Positions 1 to 12,894 of a DNA stretch of 64,000 bases are shown here, one piece after another. The DNA comes from Flectonema sp. DT1601 (taxonomy: Eukaryota > Euglenozoa > Diplonemea > Diplonemida > Diplonemidae): positions 1 through 64,000 of the forward strand of contig OZ025783.1 in the NCBI GenBank assembly GCA_964019425.1, given 5' to 3'. A program made the position numbers and the translations under genes. Within the stretch, counting starts at the first letter, position 1. Each line of letters starts with the position of its first letter. Under the pieces are notes generated by a model, which saw only the letters and a list, made by a program, of their open reading frames with translations, did not search any database and was not told the origin of the DNA.

Positions 1-115
1 GTTTGCGGGCTCGTATTGCCGGTCCTCCGTTTTAGCGGATGTTTGCGGGATTCCGAACCAGGTTGTCTTGTTTTTGGATGATCATGCCCTACGGGTTTGC
101 GGAGAGTTTTGCGGC
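1..115. other. degenerate edge of the 8-mer array
   Basis: This stretch contains scattered single TTTGCGGG-like words separated by unrelated sequence, grading into the regular array by about base 116 and into perfect repetition by about base 217. It looks like the decayed left margin of the satellite rather than a gene. The window starts inside it, so its true left boundary is not visible. Confidence 0.6.
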
Positions 116-3100
116 GTTTTGCGGGTTTGCGGGTTTGCGGGTTTTCGTTTGGGTTTGCGAGTTGATGTGCGGTGTTTGCGGGTTTTGCGGGTTTGCGGGT
201 TTTGCGGTTTTGCGGGTTTGCGGGTTTGCGGGTTTGCGGGTTTGCGGGTTTGCGGGTTTGCGGGTTTGCGGGTTTGCGGGTTTGCGGGTTTGCGGGTTTG
301 CGGGTTTGCGGGTTTGCGGGTTTGCGGGTTTGCGGGTTTGCGGGTTTGCGGGTTTGCGGGTTTGCGGGTTTGCGGGTTTGCGGGTTTGCGGGTTTGCGGG
401 TTTGCGGGTTTGCGGGTTTGCGGGTTTGCGGGTTTGCGGGTTTGCGGGTTTGCGGGTTTGCGGGTTTGCGGGTTTGCGGGTTTGCGGGTTTGCGGGTTTG
501 CGGGTTTGCGGGTTTGCGGGTTTGCGGGTTTGCGGGTTTGCGGGTTTGCGGGTTTGCGGGTTTGCGGGTTTGCGGGTTTGCGGGTTTGCGGGTTTGCGGG
601 TTTGCGGGTTTGCGGGTTTGCGGGTTTGCGGGTTTGCGGGTTTGCGGGTTTGCGGGTTTGCGGGTTTGCGGGTTTGCGGGTTTGCGGGTTTGCGGGTTTG
701 CGGGTTTGCGGGTTTGCGGGTTTGCGGGTTTGCGGGTTTGCGGGTTTGCGGGTTTGCGGGTTTGCGGGTTTGCGGGTTTGCGGGTTTGCGGGTTTGCGGG
801 TTTGCGGGTTTGCGGGTTTGCGGGTTTGCGGGTTTGCGGGTTTGCGGGTTTGCGGGTTTGCGGGTTTGCGGGTTTGCGGGTTTGCGGGTTTGCGGGTTTG
901 CGGGTTTGCGGGTTTGCGGGTTTGCGGGTTTGCGGGTTTGCGGGTTTGCGGGTTTGCGGGTTTGCGGGTTTGCGGGTTTGCGGGTTTGCGGGTTTGCGGG
1001 TTTGCGGGTTTGCGGGTTTGCGGGTTTGCGGGTTTGCGGGTTTGCGGGTTTGCGGGTTTGCGGGTTTGCGGGTTTGCGGGTTTGCGGGTTTGCGGGTTTG
1101 CGGGTTTGCGGGTTTGCGGGTTTGCGGGTTTGCGGGTTTGCGGGTTTGCGGGTTTGCGGGTTTGCGGGTTTGCGGGTTTGCGGGTTTGCGGGTTTGCGGG
1201 TTTGCGGGTTTGCGGGTTTGCGGGTTTGCGGGTTTGCGGGTTTGCGGGTTTGCGGGTTTGCGGGTTTGCGGGTTTGCGGGTTTGCGGGTTTGCGGGTTTG
1301 CGGGTTTGCGGGTTTGCGGGTTTGCGGGTTTGCGGGTTTGCGGGTTTGCGGGTTTGCGGGTTTGCGGGTTTGCGGGTTTGCGGGTTTGCGGGTTTGCGGG
1401 TTTGCGGGTTTGCGGGTTTGCGGGTTTGCGGGTTTGCGGGTTTGCGGGTTTGCGGGTTTGCGGGTTTGCGGGTTTGCGGGTTTGCGGGTTTGCGGGTTTG
1501 CGGGTTTGCGGGTTTGCGGGTTTGCGGGTTTGCGGGTTTGCGGGTTTGCGGGTTTGCGGGTTTGCGGGTTTGCGGGTTTGCGGGTTTGCGGGTTTGCGGG
1601 TTTGCGGGTTTGCGGGTTTGCGGGTTTGCGGGTTTGCGGGTTTGCGGGTTTGCGGGTTTGCGGGTTTGCGGGTTTGCGGGTTTGCGGGTTTGCGGGTTTG
1701 CGGGTTTGCGGGTTTGCGGGTTTGCGGGTTTGCGGGTTTGCGGGTTTGCGGGTTTGCGGGTTTGCGGGTTTGCGGGTTTGCGGCGGTTTGCGGGTTTGCG
1801 GGTTTGCGGGTTTGCGGGTTTGCGGGTTTGCGGGTTTGCGGGTTTGCGGGTTTGCGGGTTTGCGGGTTTGCGGGTTTGCGGGTTTGCGGGTTTGCGGGTT
1901 TGCGGGTTTGCGGGTTTGCGGGTTTGCGGGTTTGCGGGTTTGCGGGTTTGCGGGTTTGCGGGTTTGCGGGTTTGCGGGTTTGCGGGTTTGCGGGTTTGCG
2001 GGTTTGCGGGTTTGCGGGTTTGCGGGTTTGCGGGTTTGCGGGTTTGCGGGTTTGCGGGTTTGCGGGTTTGCGGGTTTGCGGGTTTGCGGGTTTGCGGGTT
2101 TGCGGGTTTGCGGGTTTGCGGGTTTGCGGGTTTGCGGGTTTGCGGGTTTGCGGGTTTGCGGGTTTGCGGGTTTGCGGGTTTGCGGGTTTGCGGGTTTGCG
2201 GGTTTGCGGGTTTGCGGGTTTGCGGGTTTGCGGGTTTGCGGGTTTGCGGGTTTGCGGGTTTGCGGGTTTGCGGGTTTGCGGGTTTGCGGGTTTGCGGGTT
2301 TGCGGGTTTGCGGGTTTGCGGGTTTGCGGGTTTGCGGGTTTGCGGGTTTGCGGGTTTGCGGGTTTGCGGGTTTGCGGGTTTGCGGGTTTGCGGGTTTGCG
2401 GGTTTGCGGGTTTGCGGGTTTGCGGGTTTGCGGGTTTGCGGGTTTGCGGGTTTGCGGGTTTGCGGGTTTGCGGGTTTGCGGGTTTGCGGGTTTGCGGGTT
2501 TGCGGGTTTGCGGGTTTGCGGGTTTGCGGGTTTGCGGGTTTGCGGGTTTGCGGGTTTGCGGGTTTGCGGGTTTGCGGGTTTGCGGGTTTGCGGGTTTGCG
2601 GGTTTGCGGGTTTGCGGGTTTGCGGGTTTGCGGGTTTGCGGGTTTGCGGGTTTGCGGGTTTGCGGGTTTGCGGGTTTGCGGGTTTGCGGGTTTGCGGGTT
2701 TGCGGGTTTGCGGGTTTGCGGGTTTGCGGGTTTGCGGGTTTGCGGGTTTGCGGGTTTGCGGGTTTGCGGGTTTGCGGGTTTGCGGGTTTGCGGGTTTGCG
2801 GGTTTGCGGGTTTGCGGGTTTGCGGGTTTGCGGGTTTGCGGGTTTGCGGGTTTGCGGGTTTGCGGGTTTGCGGGTTTGCGGGTTTGCGGGTTTGCGGGTT
2901 TGCGGGTTTGCGGGTTTGCGGGTTTGCGGGTTTGCGGGTTTGCGGGTTTGCGGGTTTGCGGGTTTGCGGGTTTGCGGGTTTGCGGGTTTGCGGGTTTGCG
3001 GGTTTGCGGGTTTGCGGGTTTGCGGGTTTGCGGGTTTGCGGGTTTGCGGGTTTGCGGGTTTGCGGGTTTGCGGGTTTGCGGGTTTGCGGGTTTGCGGGTT

Positions 3101-6100
3101 TGCGGGTTTGCGGGTTTGCGGGTTTGCGGGTTTGCGGGTTTGCGGGTTTGCGGGTTTGCGGGTTTGCGGGTTTGCGGGTTTGCGGGTTTGCGGGTTTGCG
3201 GGTTTGCGGGTTTGCGGGTTTGCGGGTTTGCGGGTTTGCGGGTTTGCGGGTTTGCGGGTTTGCGGGTTTGCGGGTTTGCGGGTTTGCGGGTTTGCGGGTT
3301 TGCGGGTTTGCGGGTTTGCGGGTTTGCGGGTTTGCGGGTTTGCGGGTTTGCGGGTTTGCGGGTTTGCGGGTTTGCGGGTTTGCGGGTTTGCGGGTTTGCG
3401 GGTTTGCGGGTTTGCGGGTTTGCGGGTTTGCGGGTTTGCGGGTTTGCGGGTTTGCGGGTTTGCGGGTTTGCGGGTTTGCGGGTTTGCGGGTTTGCGGGTT
3501 TGCGGGTTTGCGGGTTTGCGGGTTTGCGGGTTTGCGGGTTTGCGGGTTTGCGGGTTTGCGGGTTTGCGGGTTTGCGGGTTTGCGGGTTTGCGGGTTTGCG
3601 GGTTTGCGGGTTTGCGGGTTTGCGGGTTTGCGGGTTTGCGGGTTTGCGGGTTTGCGGGTTTGCGGGTTTGCGGGTTTGCGGGTTTGCGGGTTTGCGGGTT
3701 TGCGGGTTTGCGGGTTTGCGGGTTTGCGGGTTTGCGGGTTTGCGGGTTTGCGGGTTTGCGGGTTTGCGGGTTTGCGGGTTTGCGGGTTTGCGGGTTTGCG
3801 GGTTTGCGGGTTTGCGGGTTTGCGGGTTTGCGGGTTTGCGGGTTTGCGGGTTTGCGGGTTTGCGGGTTTGCGGGTTTGCGGGTTTGCGGGTTTGCGGGTT
3901 TGCGGGTTTGCGGGTTTGCGGGTTTGCGGGTTTGCGGGTTTGCGGGTTTGCGGGTTTGCGGGTTTGCGGGTTTGCGGGTTTGCGGGTTTGCGGGTTTGCG
4001 GGTTTGCGGGTTTGCGGGTTTGCGGGTTTGCGGGTTTGCGGGTTTGCGGGTTTGCGGGTTTGCGGGTTTGCGGGTTTGCGGGTTTGCGGGTTTGCGGGTT
4101 TGCGGGTTTGCGGGTTTGCGGGTTTGCGGGTTTGCGGGTTTGCGGGTTTGCGGGTTTGCGGGTTTGCGGGTTTGCGGGTTTGCGGGTTTGCGGGTTTGCG
4201 GGTTTGCGGGTTTGCGGGTTTGCGGGTTTGCGGGTTTGCGGGTTTGCGGGTTTGCGGGTTTGCGGGTTTGCGGGTTTGCGGGTTTGCGGGTTTGCGGGTT
4301 TGCGGGTTTGCGGGTTTGCGGGTTTGCGGGTTTGCGGGTTTGCGGGTTTGCGGGTTTGCGGGTTTGCGGGTTTGCGGGTTTGCGGGTTTGCGGGTTTGCG
4401 GGTTTGCGGGTTTGCGGGTTTGCGGGTTTGCGGGTTTGCGGGTTTGCGGGTTTGCGGGTTTGCGGGTTTGCGGGTTTGCGGGTTTGCGGGTTTGCGGGTT
4501 TGCGGGTTTGCGGGTTTGCGGGTTTGCGGGTTTGCGGGTTTGCGGGTTTGCGGGTTTGCGGGTTTGCGGGTTTGCGGGTTTGCGGGTTTGCGGGTTTGCG
4601 GGTTTGCGGGTTTGCGGGTTTGCGGGTTTGCGGGTTTGCGGGTTTGCGGGTTTGCGGGTTTGCGGGTTTGCGGGTTTGCGGGTTTGCGGGTTTGCGGGTT
4701 TGCGGGTTTGCGGGTTTGCGGGTTTGCGGGTTTGCGGGTTTGCGGGTTTGCGGGTTTGCGGGTTTGCGGGTTTGCGGGTTTGCGGGTTTGCGGGTTTGCG
4801 GGTTTGCGGGTTTGCGGGTTTGCGGGTTTGCGGGTTTGCGGGTTTGCGGGTTTGCGGGTTTGCGGGTTTGCGGGTTTGCGGGTTTGCGGGTTTGCGGGTT
4901 TGCGGGTTTGCGGGTTTGCGGGTTTGCGGGTTTGCGGGTTTGCGGGTTTGCGGGTTTGCGGGTTTGCGGGTTTGCGGGTTTGCGGGTTTGCGGGTTTGCG
5001 GGTTTGCGGGTTTGCGGGTTTGCGGGTTTGCGGGTTTGCGGGTTTGCGGGTTTGCGGGTTTGCGGGTTTGCGGGTTTGCGGGTTTGCGGGTTTGCGGGTT
5101 TGCGGGTTTGCGGGTTTGCGGGTTTGCGGGTTTGCGGGTTTGCGGGTTTGCGGGTTTGCGGGTTTGCGGGTTTGCGGGTTTGCGGGTTTGCGGGTTTGCG
5201 GGTTTGCGGGTTTGCGGGTTTGCGGGTTTGCGGGTTTGCGGGTTTGCGGGTTTGCGGGTTTGCGGGTTTGCGGGTTTGCGGGTTTGCGGGTTTGCGGGTT
5301 TGCGGGTTTGCGGGTTTGCGGGTTTGCGGGTTTGCGGGTTTGCGGGTTTGCGGGTTTGCGGGTTTGCGGGTTTGCGGGTTTGCGGGTTTGCGGGTTTGCG
5401 GGTTTGCGGGTTTGCGGGTTTGCGGGTTTGCGGGTTTGCGGGTTTGCGGGTTTGCGGGTTTGCGGGTTTGCGGGTTTGCGGGTTTGCGGGTTTGCGGGTT
5501 TGCGGGTTTGCGGGTTTGCGGGTTTGCGGGTTTGCGGGTTTGCGGGTTTGCGGGTTTGCGGGTTTGCGGGTTTGCGGGTTTGCGGGTTTGCGGGTTTGCG
5601 GGTTTGCGGGTTTGCGGGTTTGCGGGTTTGCGGGTTTGCGGGTTTGCGGGTTTGCGGGTTTGCGGGTTTGCGGGTTTGCGGGTTTGCGGGTTTGCGGGTT
5701 TGCGGGTTTGCGGGTTTGCGGGTTTGCGGGTTTGCGGGTTTGCGGGTTTGCGGGTTTGCGGGTTTGCGGGTTTGCGGGTTTGCGGGTTTGCGGGTTTGCG
5801 GGTTTGCGGGTTTGCGGGTTTGCGGGTTTGCGGGTTTGCGGGTTTGCGGGTTTGCGGGTTTGCGGGTTTGCGGGTTTGCGGGTTTGCGGGTTTGCGGGTT
5901 TGCGGGTTTGCGGGTTTGCGGGTTTGCGGGTTTGCGGGTTTGCGGGTTTGCGGGTTTGCGGGTTTGCGGGTTTGCGGGTTTGCGGGTTTGCGGGTTTGCG
6001 GGTTTGCGGGTTTGCGGGTTTGCGGGTTTGCGGGTTTGCGGGTTTGCGGGTTTGCGGGTTTGCGGGTTTGCGGGTTTGCGGGTTTGCGGGTTTGCGGGTT

Positions 6101-9100
6101 TGCGGGTTTGCGGGTTTGCGGGTTTGCGGGTTTGCGGGTTTGCGGGTTTGCGGGTTTGCGGGTTTGCGGGTTTGCGGGTTTGCGGGTTTGCGGGTTTGCG
6201 GGTTTGCGGGTTTGCGGGTTTGCGGGTTTGCGGGTTTGCGGGTTTGCGGGTTTGCGGGTTTGCGGGTTTGCGGGTTTGCGGGTTTGCGGGTTTGCGGGTT
6301 TGCGGGTTTGCGGGTTTGCGGGTTTGCGGGTTTGCGGGTTTGCGGGTTTGCGGGTTTGCGGGTTTGCGGGTTTGCGGGTTTGCGGGTTTGCGGGTTTGCG
6401 GGTTTGCGGGTTTGCGGGTTTGCGGGTTTGCGGGTTTGCGGGTTTGCGGGTTTGCGGGTTTGCGGGTTTGCGGGTTTGCGGGTTTGCGGGTTTGCGGGTT
6501 TGCGGGTTTGCGGGTTTGCGGGTTTGCGGGTTTGCGGGTTTGCGGGTTTGCGGGTTTGCGGGTTTGCGGGTTTGCGGGTTTGCGGGTTTGCGGGTTTGCG
6601 GGTTTGCGGGTTTGCGGGTTTGCGGGTTTGCGGGTTTGCGGGTTTGCGGGTTTGCGGGTTTGCGGGTTTGCGGGTTTGCGGGTTTGCGGGTTTGCGGGTT
6701 TGCGGGTTTGCGGGTTTGCGGGTTTGCGGGTTTGCGGGTTTGCGGGTTTGCGGGTTTGCGGGTTTGCGGGTTTGCGGGTTTGCGGGTTTGCGGGTTTGCG
6801 GGTTTGCGGGTTTGCGGGTTTGCGGGTTTGCGGGTTTGCGGGTTTGCGGGTTTGCGGGTTTGCGGGTTTGCGGGTTTGCGGGTTTGCGGGTTTGCGGGTT
6901 TGCGGGTTTGCGGGTTTGCGGGTTTGCGGGTTTGCGGGTTTGCGGGTTTGCGGGTTTGCGGGTTTGCGGGTTTGCGGGTTTGCGGGTTTGCGGGTTTGCG
7001 GGTTTGCGGGTTTGCGGGTTTGCGGGTTTGCGGGTTTGCGGGTTTGCGGGTTTGCGGGTTTGCGGGTTTGCGGGTTTGCGGGTTTGCGGGTTTGCGGGTT
7101 TGCGGGTTTGCGGGTTTGCGGGTTTGCGGGTTTGCGGGTTTGCGGGTTTGCGGGTTTGCGGGTTTGCGGGTTTGCGGGTTTGCGGGTTTGCGGGTTTGCG
7201 GGTTTGCGGGTTTGCGGGTTTGCGGGTTTGCGGGTTTGCGGGTTTGCGGGTTTGCGGGTTTGCGGGTTTGCGGGTTTGCGGGTTTGCGGGTTTGCGGGTT
7301 TGCGGGTTTGCGGGTTTGCGGGTTTGCGGGTTTGCGGGTTTGCGGGTTTGCGGGTTTGCGGGTTTGCGGGTTTGCGGGTTTGCGGGTTTGCGGGTTTGCG
7401 GGTTTGCGGGTTTGCGGGTTTGCGGGTTTGCGGGTTTGCGGGTTTGCGGGTTTGCGGGTTTGCGGGTTTGCGGGTTTGCGGGTTTGCGGGTTTGCGGGTT
7501 TGCGGGTTTGCGGGTTTGCGGGTTTGCGGGTTTGCGGGTTTGCGGGTTTGCGGGTTTGCGGGTTTGCGGGTTTGCGGGTTTGCGGGTTTGCGGGTTTGCG
7601 GGTTTGCGGGTTTGCGGGTTTGCGGGTTTGCGGGTTTGCGGGTTTGCGGGTTTGCGGGTTTGCGGGTTTGCGGGTTTGCGGGTTTGCGGGTTTGCGGGTT
7701 TGCGGGTTTGCGGGTTTGCGGGTTTGCGGGTTTGCGGGTTTGCGGGTTTGCGGGTTTGCGGGTTTGCGGGTTTGCGGGTTTGCGGGTTTGCGGGTTTGCG
7801 GGTTTGCGGGTTTGCGGGTTTGCGGGTTTGCGGGTTTGCGGGTTTGCGGGTTTGCGGGTTTGCGGGTTTGCGGGTTTGCGGGTTTGCGGGTTTGCGGGTT
7901 TGCGGGTTTGCGGGTTTGCGGGTTTGCGGGTTTGCGGGTTTGCGGGTTTGCGGGTTTGCGGGTTTGCGGGTTTGCGGGTTTGCGGGTTTGCGGGTTTGCG
8001 GGTTTGCGGGTTTGCGGGTTTGCGGGTTTGCGGGTTTGCGGGTTTGCGGGTTTGCGGGTTTGCGGGTTTGCGGGTTTGCGGGTTTGCGGGTTTGCGGGTT
8101 TGCGGGTTTGCGGGTTTGCGGGTTTGCGGGTTTGCGGGTTTGCGGGTTTGCGGGTTTGCGGGTTTGCGGGTTTGCGGGTTTGCGGGTTTGCGGGTTTGCG
8201 GGTTTGCGGGTTTGCGGGTTTGCGGGTTTGCGGGTTTGCGGGTTTGCGGGTTTGCGGGTTTGCGGGTTTGCGGGTTTGCGGGTTTGCGGGTTTGCGGGTT
8301 TGCGGGTTTGCGGGTTTGCGGGTTTGCGGGTTTGCGGGTTTGCGGGTTTGCGGGTTTGCGGGTTTGCGGGTTTGCGGGTTTGCGGGTTTGCGGGTTTGCG
8401 GGTTTGCGGGTTTGCGGGTTTGCGGGTTTGCGGGTTTGCGGGTTTGCGGGTTTGCGGGTTTGCGGGTTTGCGGGTTTGCGGGTTTGCGGGTTTGCGGGTT
8501 TGCGGGTTTGCGGGTTTGCGGGTTTGCGGGTTTGCGGGTTTGCGGGTTTGCGGGTTTGCGGGTTTGCGGGTTTGCGGGTTTGCGGGTTTGCGGGTTTGCG
8601 GGTTTGCGGGTTTGCGGGTTTGCGGGTTTGCGGGTTTGCGGGTTTGCGGGTTTGCGGGTTTGCGGGTTTGCGGGTTTGCGGGTTTGCGGGTTTGCGGGTT
8701 TGCGGGTTTGCGGGTTTGCGGGTTTGCGGGTTTGCGGGTTTGCGGGTTTGCGGGTTTGCGGGTTTGCGGGTTTGCGGGTTTGCGGGTTTGCGGGTTTGCG
8801 GGTTTGCGGGTTTGCGGGTTTGCGGGTTTGCGGGTTTGCGGGTTTGCGGGTTTGCGGGTTTGCGGGTTTGCGGGTTTGCGGGTTTGCGGGTTTGCGGGTT
8901 TGCGGGTTTGCGGGTTTGCGGGTTTGCGGGTTTGCGGGTTTGCGGGTTTGCGGGTTTGCGGGTTTGCGGGTTTGCGGGTTTGCGGGTTTGCGGGTTTGCG
9001 GGTTTGCGGGTTTGCGGGTTTGCGGGTTTGCGGGTTTGCGGGTTTGCGGGTTTGCGGGTTTGCGGGTTTGCGGGTTTGCGGGTTTGCGGGTTTGCGGGTT

Positions 9101-11875
9101 TGCGGGTTTGCGGGTTTGCGGGTTTGCGGGTTTGCGGGTTTGCGGGTTTGCGGGTTTGCGGGTTTGCGGGTTTGCGGGTTTGCGGGTTTGCGGGTTTGCG
9201 GGTTTGCGGGTTTGCGGGTTTGCGGGTTTGCGGGTTTGCGGGTTTGCGGGTTTGCGGGTTTGCGGGTTTGCGGGTTTGCGGGTTTGCGGGTTTGCGGGTT
9301 TGCGGGTTTGCGGGTTTGCGGGTTTGCGGGTTTGCGGGTTTGCGGGTTTGCGGGTTTGCGGGTTTGCGGGTTTGCGGGTTTGCGGGTTTGCGGGTTTGCG
9401 GGTTTGCGGGTTTGCGGGTTTGCGGGTTTGCGGGTTTGCGGGTTTGCGGGTTTGCGGGTTTGCGGGTTTGCGGGTTTGCGGGTTTGCGGGTTTGCGGGTT
9501 TGCGGGTTTGCGGGTTTGCGGGTTTGCGGGTTTGCGGGTTTGCGGGTTTGCGGGTTTGCGGGTTTGCGGGTTTGCGGGTTTGCGGGTTTGCGGGTTTGCG
9601 GGTTTGCGGGTTTGCGGGTTTGCGGGTTTGCGGGTTTGCGGGTTTGCGGGTTTGCGGGTTTGCGGGTTTGCGGGTTTGCGGGTTTGCGGGTTTGCGGGTT
9701 TGCGGGTTTGCGGGTTTGCGGGTTTGCGGGTTTGCGGGTTTGCGGGTTTGCGGGTTTGCGGGTTTGCGGGTTTGCGGGTTTGCGGGTTTGCGGGTTTGCG
9801 GGTTTGCGGGTTTGCGGGTTTGCGGGTTTGCGGGTTTGCGGGTTTGCGGGTTTGCGGGTTTGCGGGTTTGCGGGTTTGCGGGTTTGCGGGTTTGCGGGTT
9901 TGCGGGTTTGCGGGTTTGCGGGTTTGCGGGTTTGCGGGTTTGCGGGTTTGCGGGTTTGCGGGTTTGCGGGTTTGCGGGTTTGCGGGTTTGCGGGTTTGCG
10001 GGTTTGCGGGTTTGCGGGTTTGCGGGTTTGCGGGTTTGCGGGTTTGCGGGTTTGCGGGTTTGCGGGTTTGCGGGTTTGCGGGTTTGCGGGTTTGCGGGTT
10101 TGCGGGTTTGCGGGTTTGCGGGTTTGCGGGTTTGCGGGTTTGCGGGTTTGCGGGTTTGCGGGTTTGCGGGTTTGCGGGTTTGCGGGTTTGCGGGTTTGCG
10201 GGTTTGCGGGTTTGCGGGTTTGCGGGTTTGCGGGTTTGCGGGTTTGCGGGTTTGCGGGTTTGCGGGTTTGCGGGTTTGCGGGTTTGCGGGTTTGCGGGTT
10301 TGCGGGTTTGCGGGTTTGCGGGTTTGCGGGTTTGCGGGTTTGCGGGTTTGCGGGTTTGCGGGTTTGCGGGTTTGCGGGTTTGCGGGTTTGCGGGTTTGCG
10401 GGTTTGCGGGTTTGCGGGTTTGCGGGTTTGCGGGTTTGCGGGTTTGCGGGTTTGCGGGTTTGCGGGTTTGCGGGTTTGCGGGTTTGCGGGTTTGCGGGTT
10501 TGCGGGTTTGCGGGTTTGCGGGTTTGCGGGTTTGCGGGTTTGCGGGTTTGCGGGTTTGCGGGTTTGCGGGTTTGCGGGTTTGCGGGTTTGCGGGTTTGCG
10601 GGTTTGCGGGTTTGCGGGTTTGCGGGTTTGCGGGTTTGCGGGTTTGCGGGTTTGCGGGTTTGCGGGTTTGCGGGTTTGCGGGTTTGCGGGTTTGCGGGTT
10701 TGCGGGTTTGCGGGTTTGCGGGTTTGCGGGTTTGCGGGTTTGCGGGTTTGCGGGTTTGCGGGTTTGCGGGTTTGCGGGTTTGCGGGTTTGCGGGTTTGCG
10801 GGTTTGCGGGTTTGCGGGTTTGCGGGTTTGCGGGTTTGCGGGTTTGCGGGTTTGCGGGTTTGCGGGTTTGCGGGTTTGCGGGTTTGCGGGTTTGCGGGTT
10901 TGCGGGTTTGCGGGTTTGCGGGTTTGCGGGTTTGCGGGTTTGCGGGTTTGCGGGTTTGCGGGTTTGCGGGTTTGCGGGTTTGCGGGTTTGCGGGTTTGCG
11001 GGTTTGCGGGTTTGCGGGTTTGCGGGTTTGCGGGTTTGCGGGTTTGCGGGTTTGCGGGTTTGCGGGTTTGCGGGTTTGCGGGTTTGCGGGTTTGCGGGTT
11101 TGCGGGTTTGCGGGTTTGCGGGTTTGCGGGTTTGCGGGTTTGCGGGTTTGCGGGTTTGCGGGTTTGCGGGTTTGCGGGTTTGCGGGTTTGCGGGTTTGCG
11201 GGTTTGCGGGTTTGCGGGTTTGCGGGTTTGCGGGTTTGCGGGTTTGCGGGTTTGCGGGTTTGCGGGTTTGCGGGTTTGCGGGTTTGCGGGTTTGCGGGTT
11301 TGCGGGTTTGCGGGTTTGCGGGTTTGCGGGTTTGCGGGTTTGCGGGTTTGCGGGTTTGCGGGTTTGCGGGTTTGCGGGTTTGCGGGTTTGCGGGTTTGCG
11401 GGTTTGCGGGTTTGCGGGTTTGCGGGTTTGCGGGTTTGCGGGTTTGCGGGTTTGCGGGTTTGCGGGTTTGCGGGTTTGCGGGTTTGCGGGTTTGCGGGTT
11501 TGCGGGTTTGCGGGTTTGCGGGTTTGCGGGTTTGCGGGTTTGCGGGTTTGCGGGTTTGCGGGTTTGCGGGTTTGCGGGTTTGCGGGTTTGCGGGTTTGCG
11601 GGTTTGCGGGTTTGCGGGTTTGCGGGTTTGCGGGTTTGCGGGTTTGCGGGTTTGCGGGTTTGCGGGTTTGCGGGTTTGCGGGTTTGCGGGTTTGCGGGTT
11701 TGCGGGTTTGCGGGTTTGCGGGTTTGCGGGTTTGCGGGTTTGCGGGTTTGCGGGTTTGCGGGTTTGCGGGTTTGCGGGTTTGCGGGTTTGCGGGTTTGCG
11801 GGTTTGCGGGTTTGCGGGTTTGCGGGTTTGCGGGTTTGCGGGTTTGCGGGTTTGCGGGTTTGCGGGTTTGCGGGT
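116..11875 (+). repeat. 11.7-kb tandem array of the 8-mer TTTGCGGG
   Basis: About 1450 head-to-tail copies of an 8-bp unit run without visible sequence change from about base 217 to 11875. Bases 116-216 hold irregular units with one extra or missing base. Inside the pure part I saw one interruption, at about 1781-1786, where a 6-bp loss shifts the register. Every unit carries a GGG separated by five bases from the next, so the G strand fits the classical G-quadruplex pattern throughout. Because 8 is not a multiple of 3 and the unit has no stop in most frames, three plus frames and one minus frame stay open for about 3900 codons, reading CGFAGLRV or NPQTRKPA over and over. These are by-products of the repeat, not genes. 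The right edge is sharp and is followed by sequence that also follows the array ending at 18502. Confidence 0.97.
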
Positions 11876-12540
11876 TTCTCCTATATAATTGTCAGCATCG
11901 GGGATATTTTGGGTTCTGAGGAAATCCACCAAGTCCTGGGCCAGGTACCCAGGCCAGGCCTTACCTAATTACACACTGGGAATGAGGCTTCTGTGCCTTC
12001 CCGCAAGAAGGTCTGGTTCTAAATGCGTAAGTGTTGACTGGTGTTGCACATTGCGGAAAGAAAAGTGGAGTTTTACCTGTAGCAAGTTGGCGCCACCAAA
12101 TGACAGTCTGATGCGTTTGTGGAAAGAAAATTGCTGCTTTTGCAGTTATTTGCCTTTGTCATGAAATTTTTTTTTTTTATTTTTTACTGCTTTTTGCGCC
12201 ACTCACCTCCAAAAAAACATGGGTATACCTTTTTTATGATTATCTCTCAACCTATCGGTCTTGAAAAGCCTTCACAAATTCTAGGTGGAAGGAAGATTTT
12301 AGTTGGTGCCAAGCTGTCTTTTTGTTATGGTTTAGACAATTTGGGTTGTAATAAATAATCCCATTCATTTTTGCAGTTATTTGCCACCTTTCCACTACCA
12401 ATGCTTATGTAGCACTTCTGGGCAAATTTAAGCTGCCAATTTTCTTCAGTAGGAAGTAAGTAAGAAATGTAAGAAAAAATTTTGCCTAAGGAAAAATGCT
12501 GGATTTTTGCGCCCGGGCAGGTCTAGAAAAGATGGGTAAC
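11876..12540 (+). repeat. array-flanking interspersed repeat, copy 1
   Basis: The sequence directly after the large array (starting TTTCTCCTATATAATTGTCA) recurs after the small array ending at 18502, and both continue with the same words: a CCAGGCC block, GAATGAGGCTTCTGT, and CCCGCAAGAAGGTCTGGTTC. The two copies then diverge through insertions and T-run length. No coding potential stands out. It appears to be a fixed right flank of the 8-mer array that was copied together with it. Confidence 0.75.
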
Positions 12541-12800
12541 CATTTTCTTAAAGTATAAAATGTGATGAAAAAATTTTTTTGGTATGGTTTTGAAATTTAG
12601 GTGTATGGTTGCCAATTTAGCAAATTTTTTTTTTTTGAAATAATTTTTTCCTTTTTAATAAATTTTAGGTGCCAAGCTGTCTTTTTGTTACAGTTTAGAC
12701 AATTTGGGTTTTAATAAATAAATTCTTTCACTTTTGCAGTTATTTGCCACTCTGTTACATCTCACTATTCTGAAAAAGCAATCTTTGATTTCATTTTTTT
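12300..12800. repeat. short AT-rich interspersed repeats
   Basis: A phrase around GGTGCCAAGCTGTCTTTTTG occurs at about 12307 and 12669 and again near 19472, each time followed by GACAATTTGGGTT. A second phrase, GAAAAAGCAATCTTTGATTT, occurs at about 12770, 19957 and 21803. These are pieces of the same repeat patchwork seen at 18.5-23.2 kb, out of their usual spacing. No gene was found here. Confidence 0.6.
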
Positions 12801-12894
12801 TTGGGTAAAGGGGTCTTTCCTACACAAATAGTAAACTTGGGGGGGGGCTTGCACTCTTCCCAGCTTAATCATCCATTAGTAGCAAATTTGTTTT

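Noticed and set aside
116-11875. The array as a telomere
   Set aside because: It has non-repeat sequence on both sides, lies far from any scaffold end visible here on the right, and has internal smaller relatives. GCGGGTTT is also not a telomere unit I know.
39-11968. Four giant open frames of about 3900 codons across the 8-mer array
   Set aside because: They exist only because the 8-bp unit has no stop in those frames. The peptide is a pure octad repeat and no frame has a promoter or gene-like ends.
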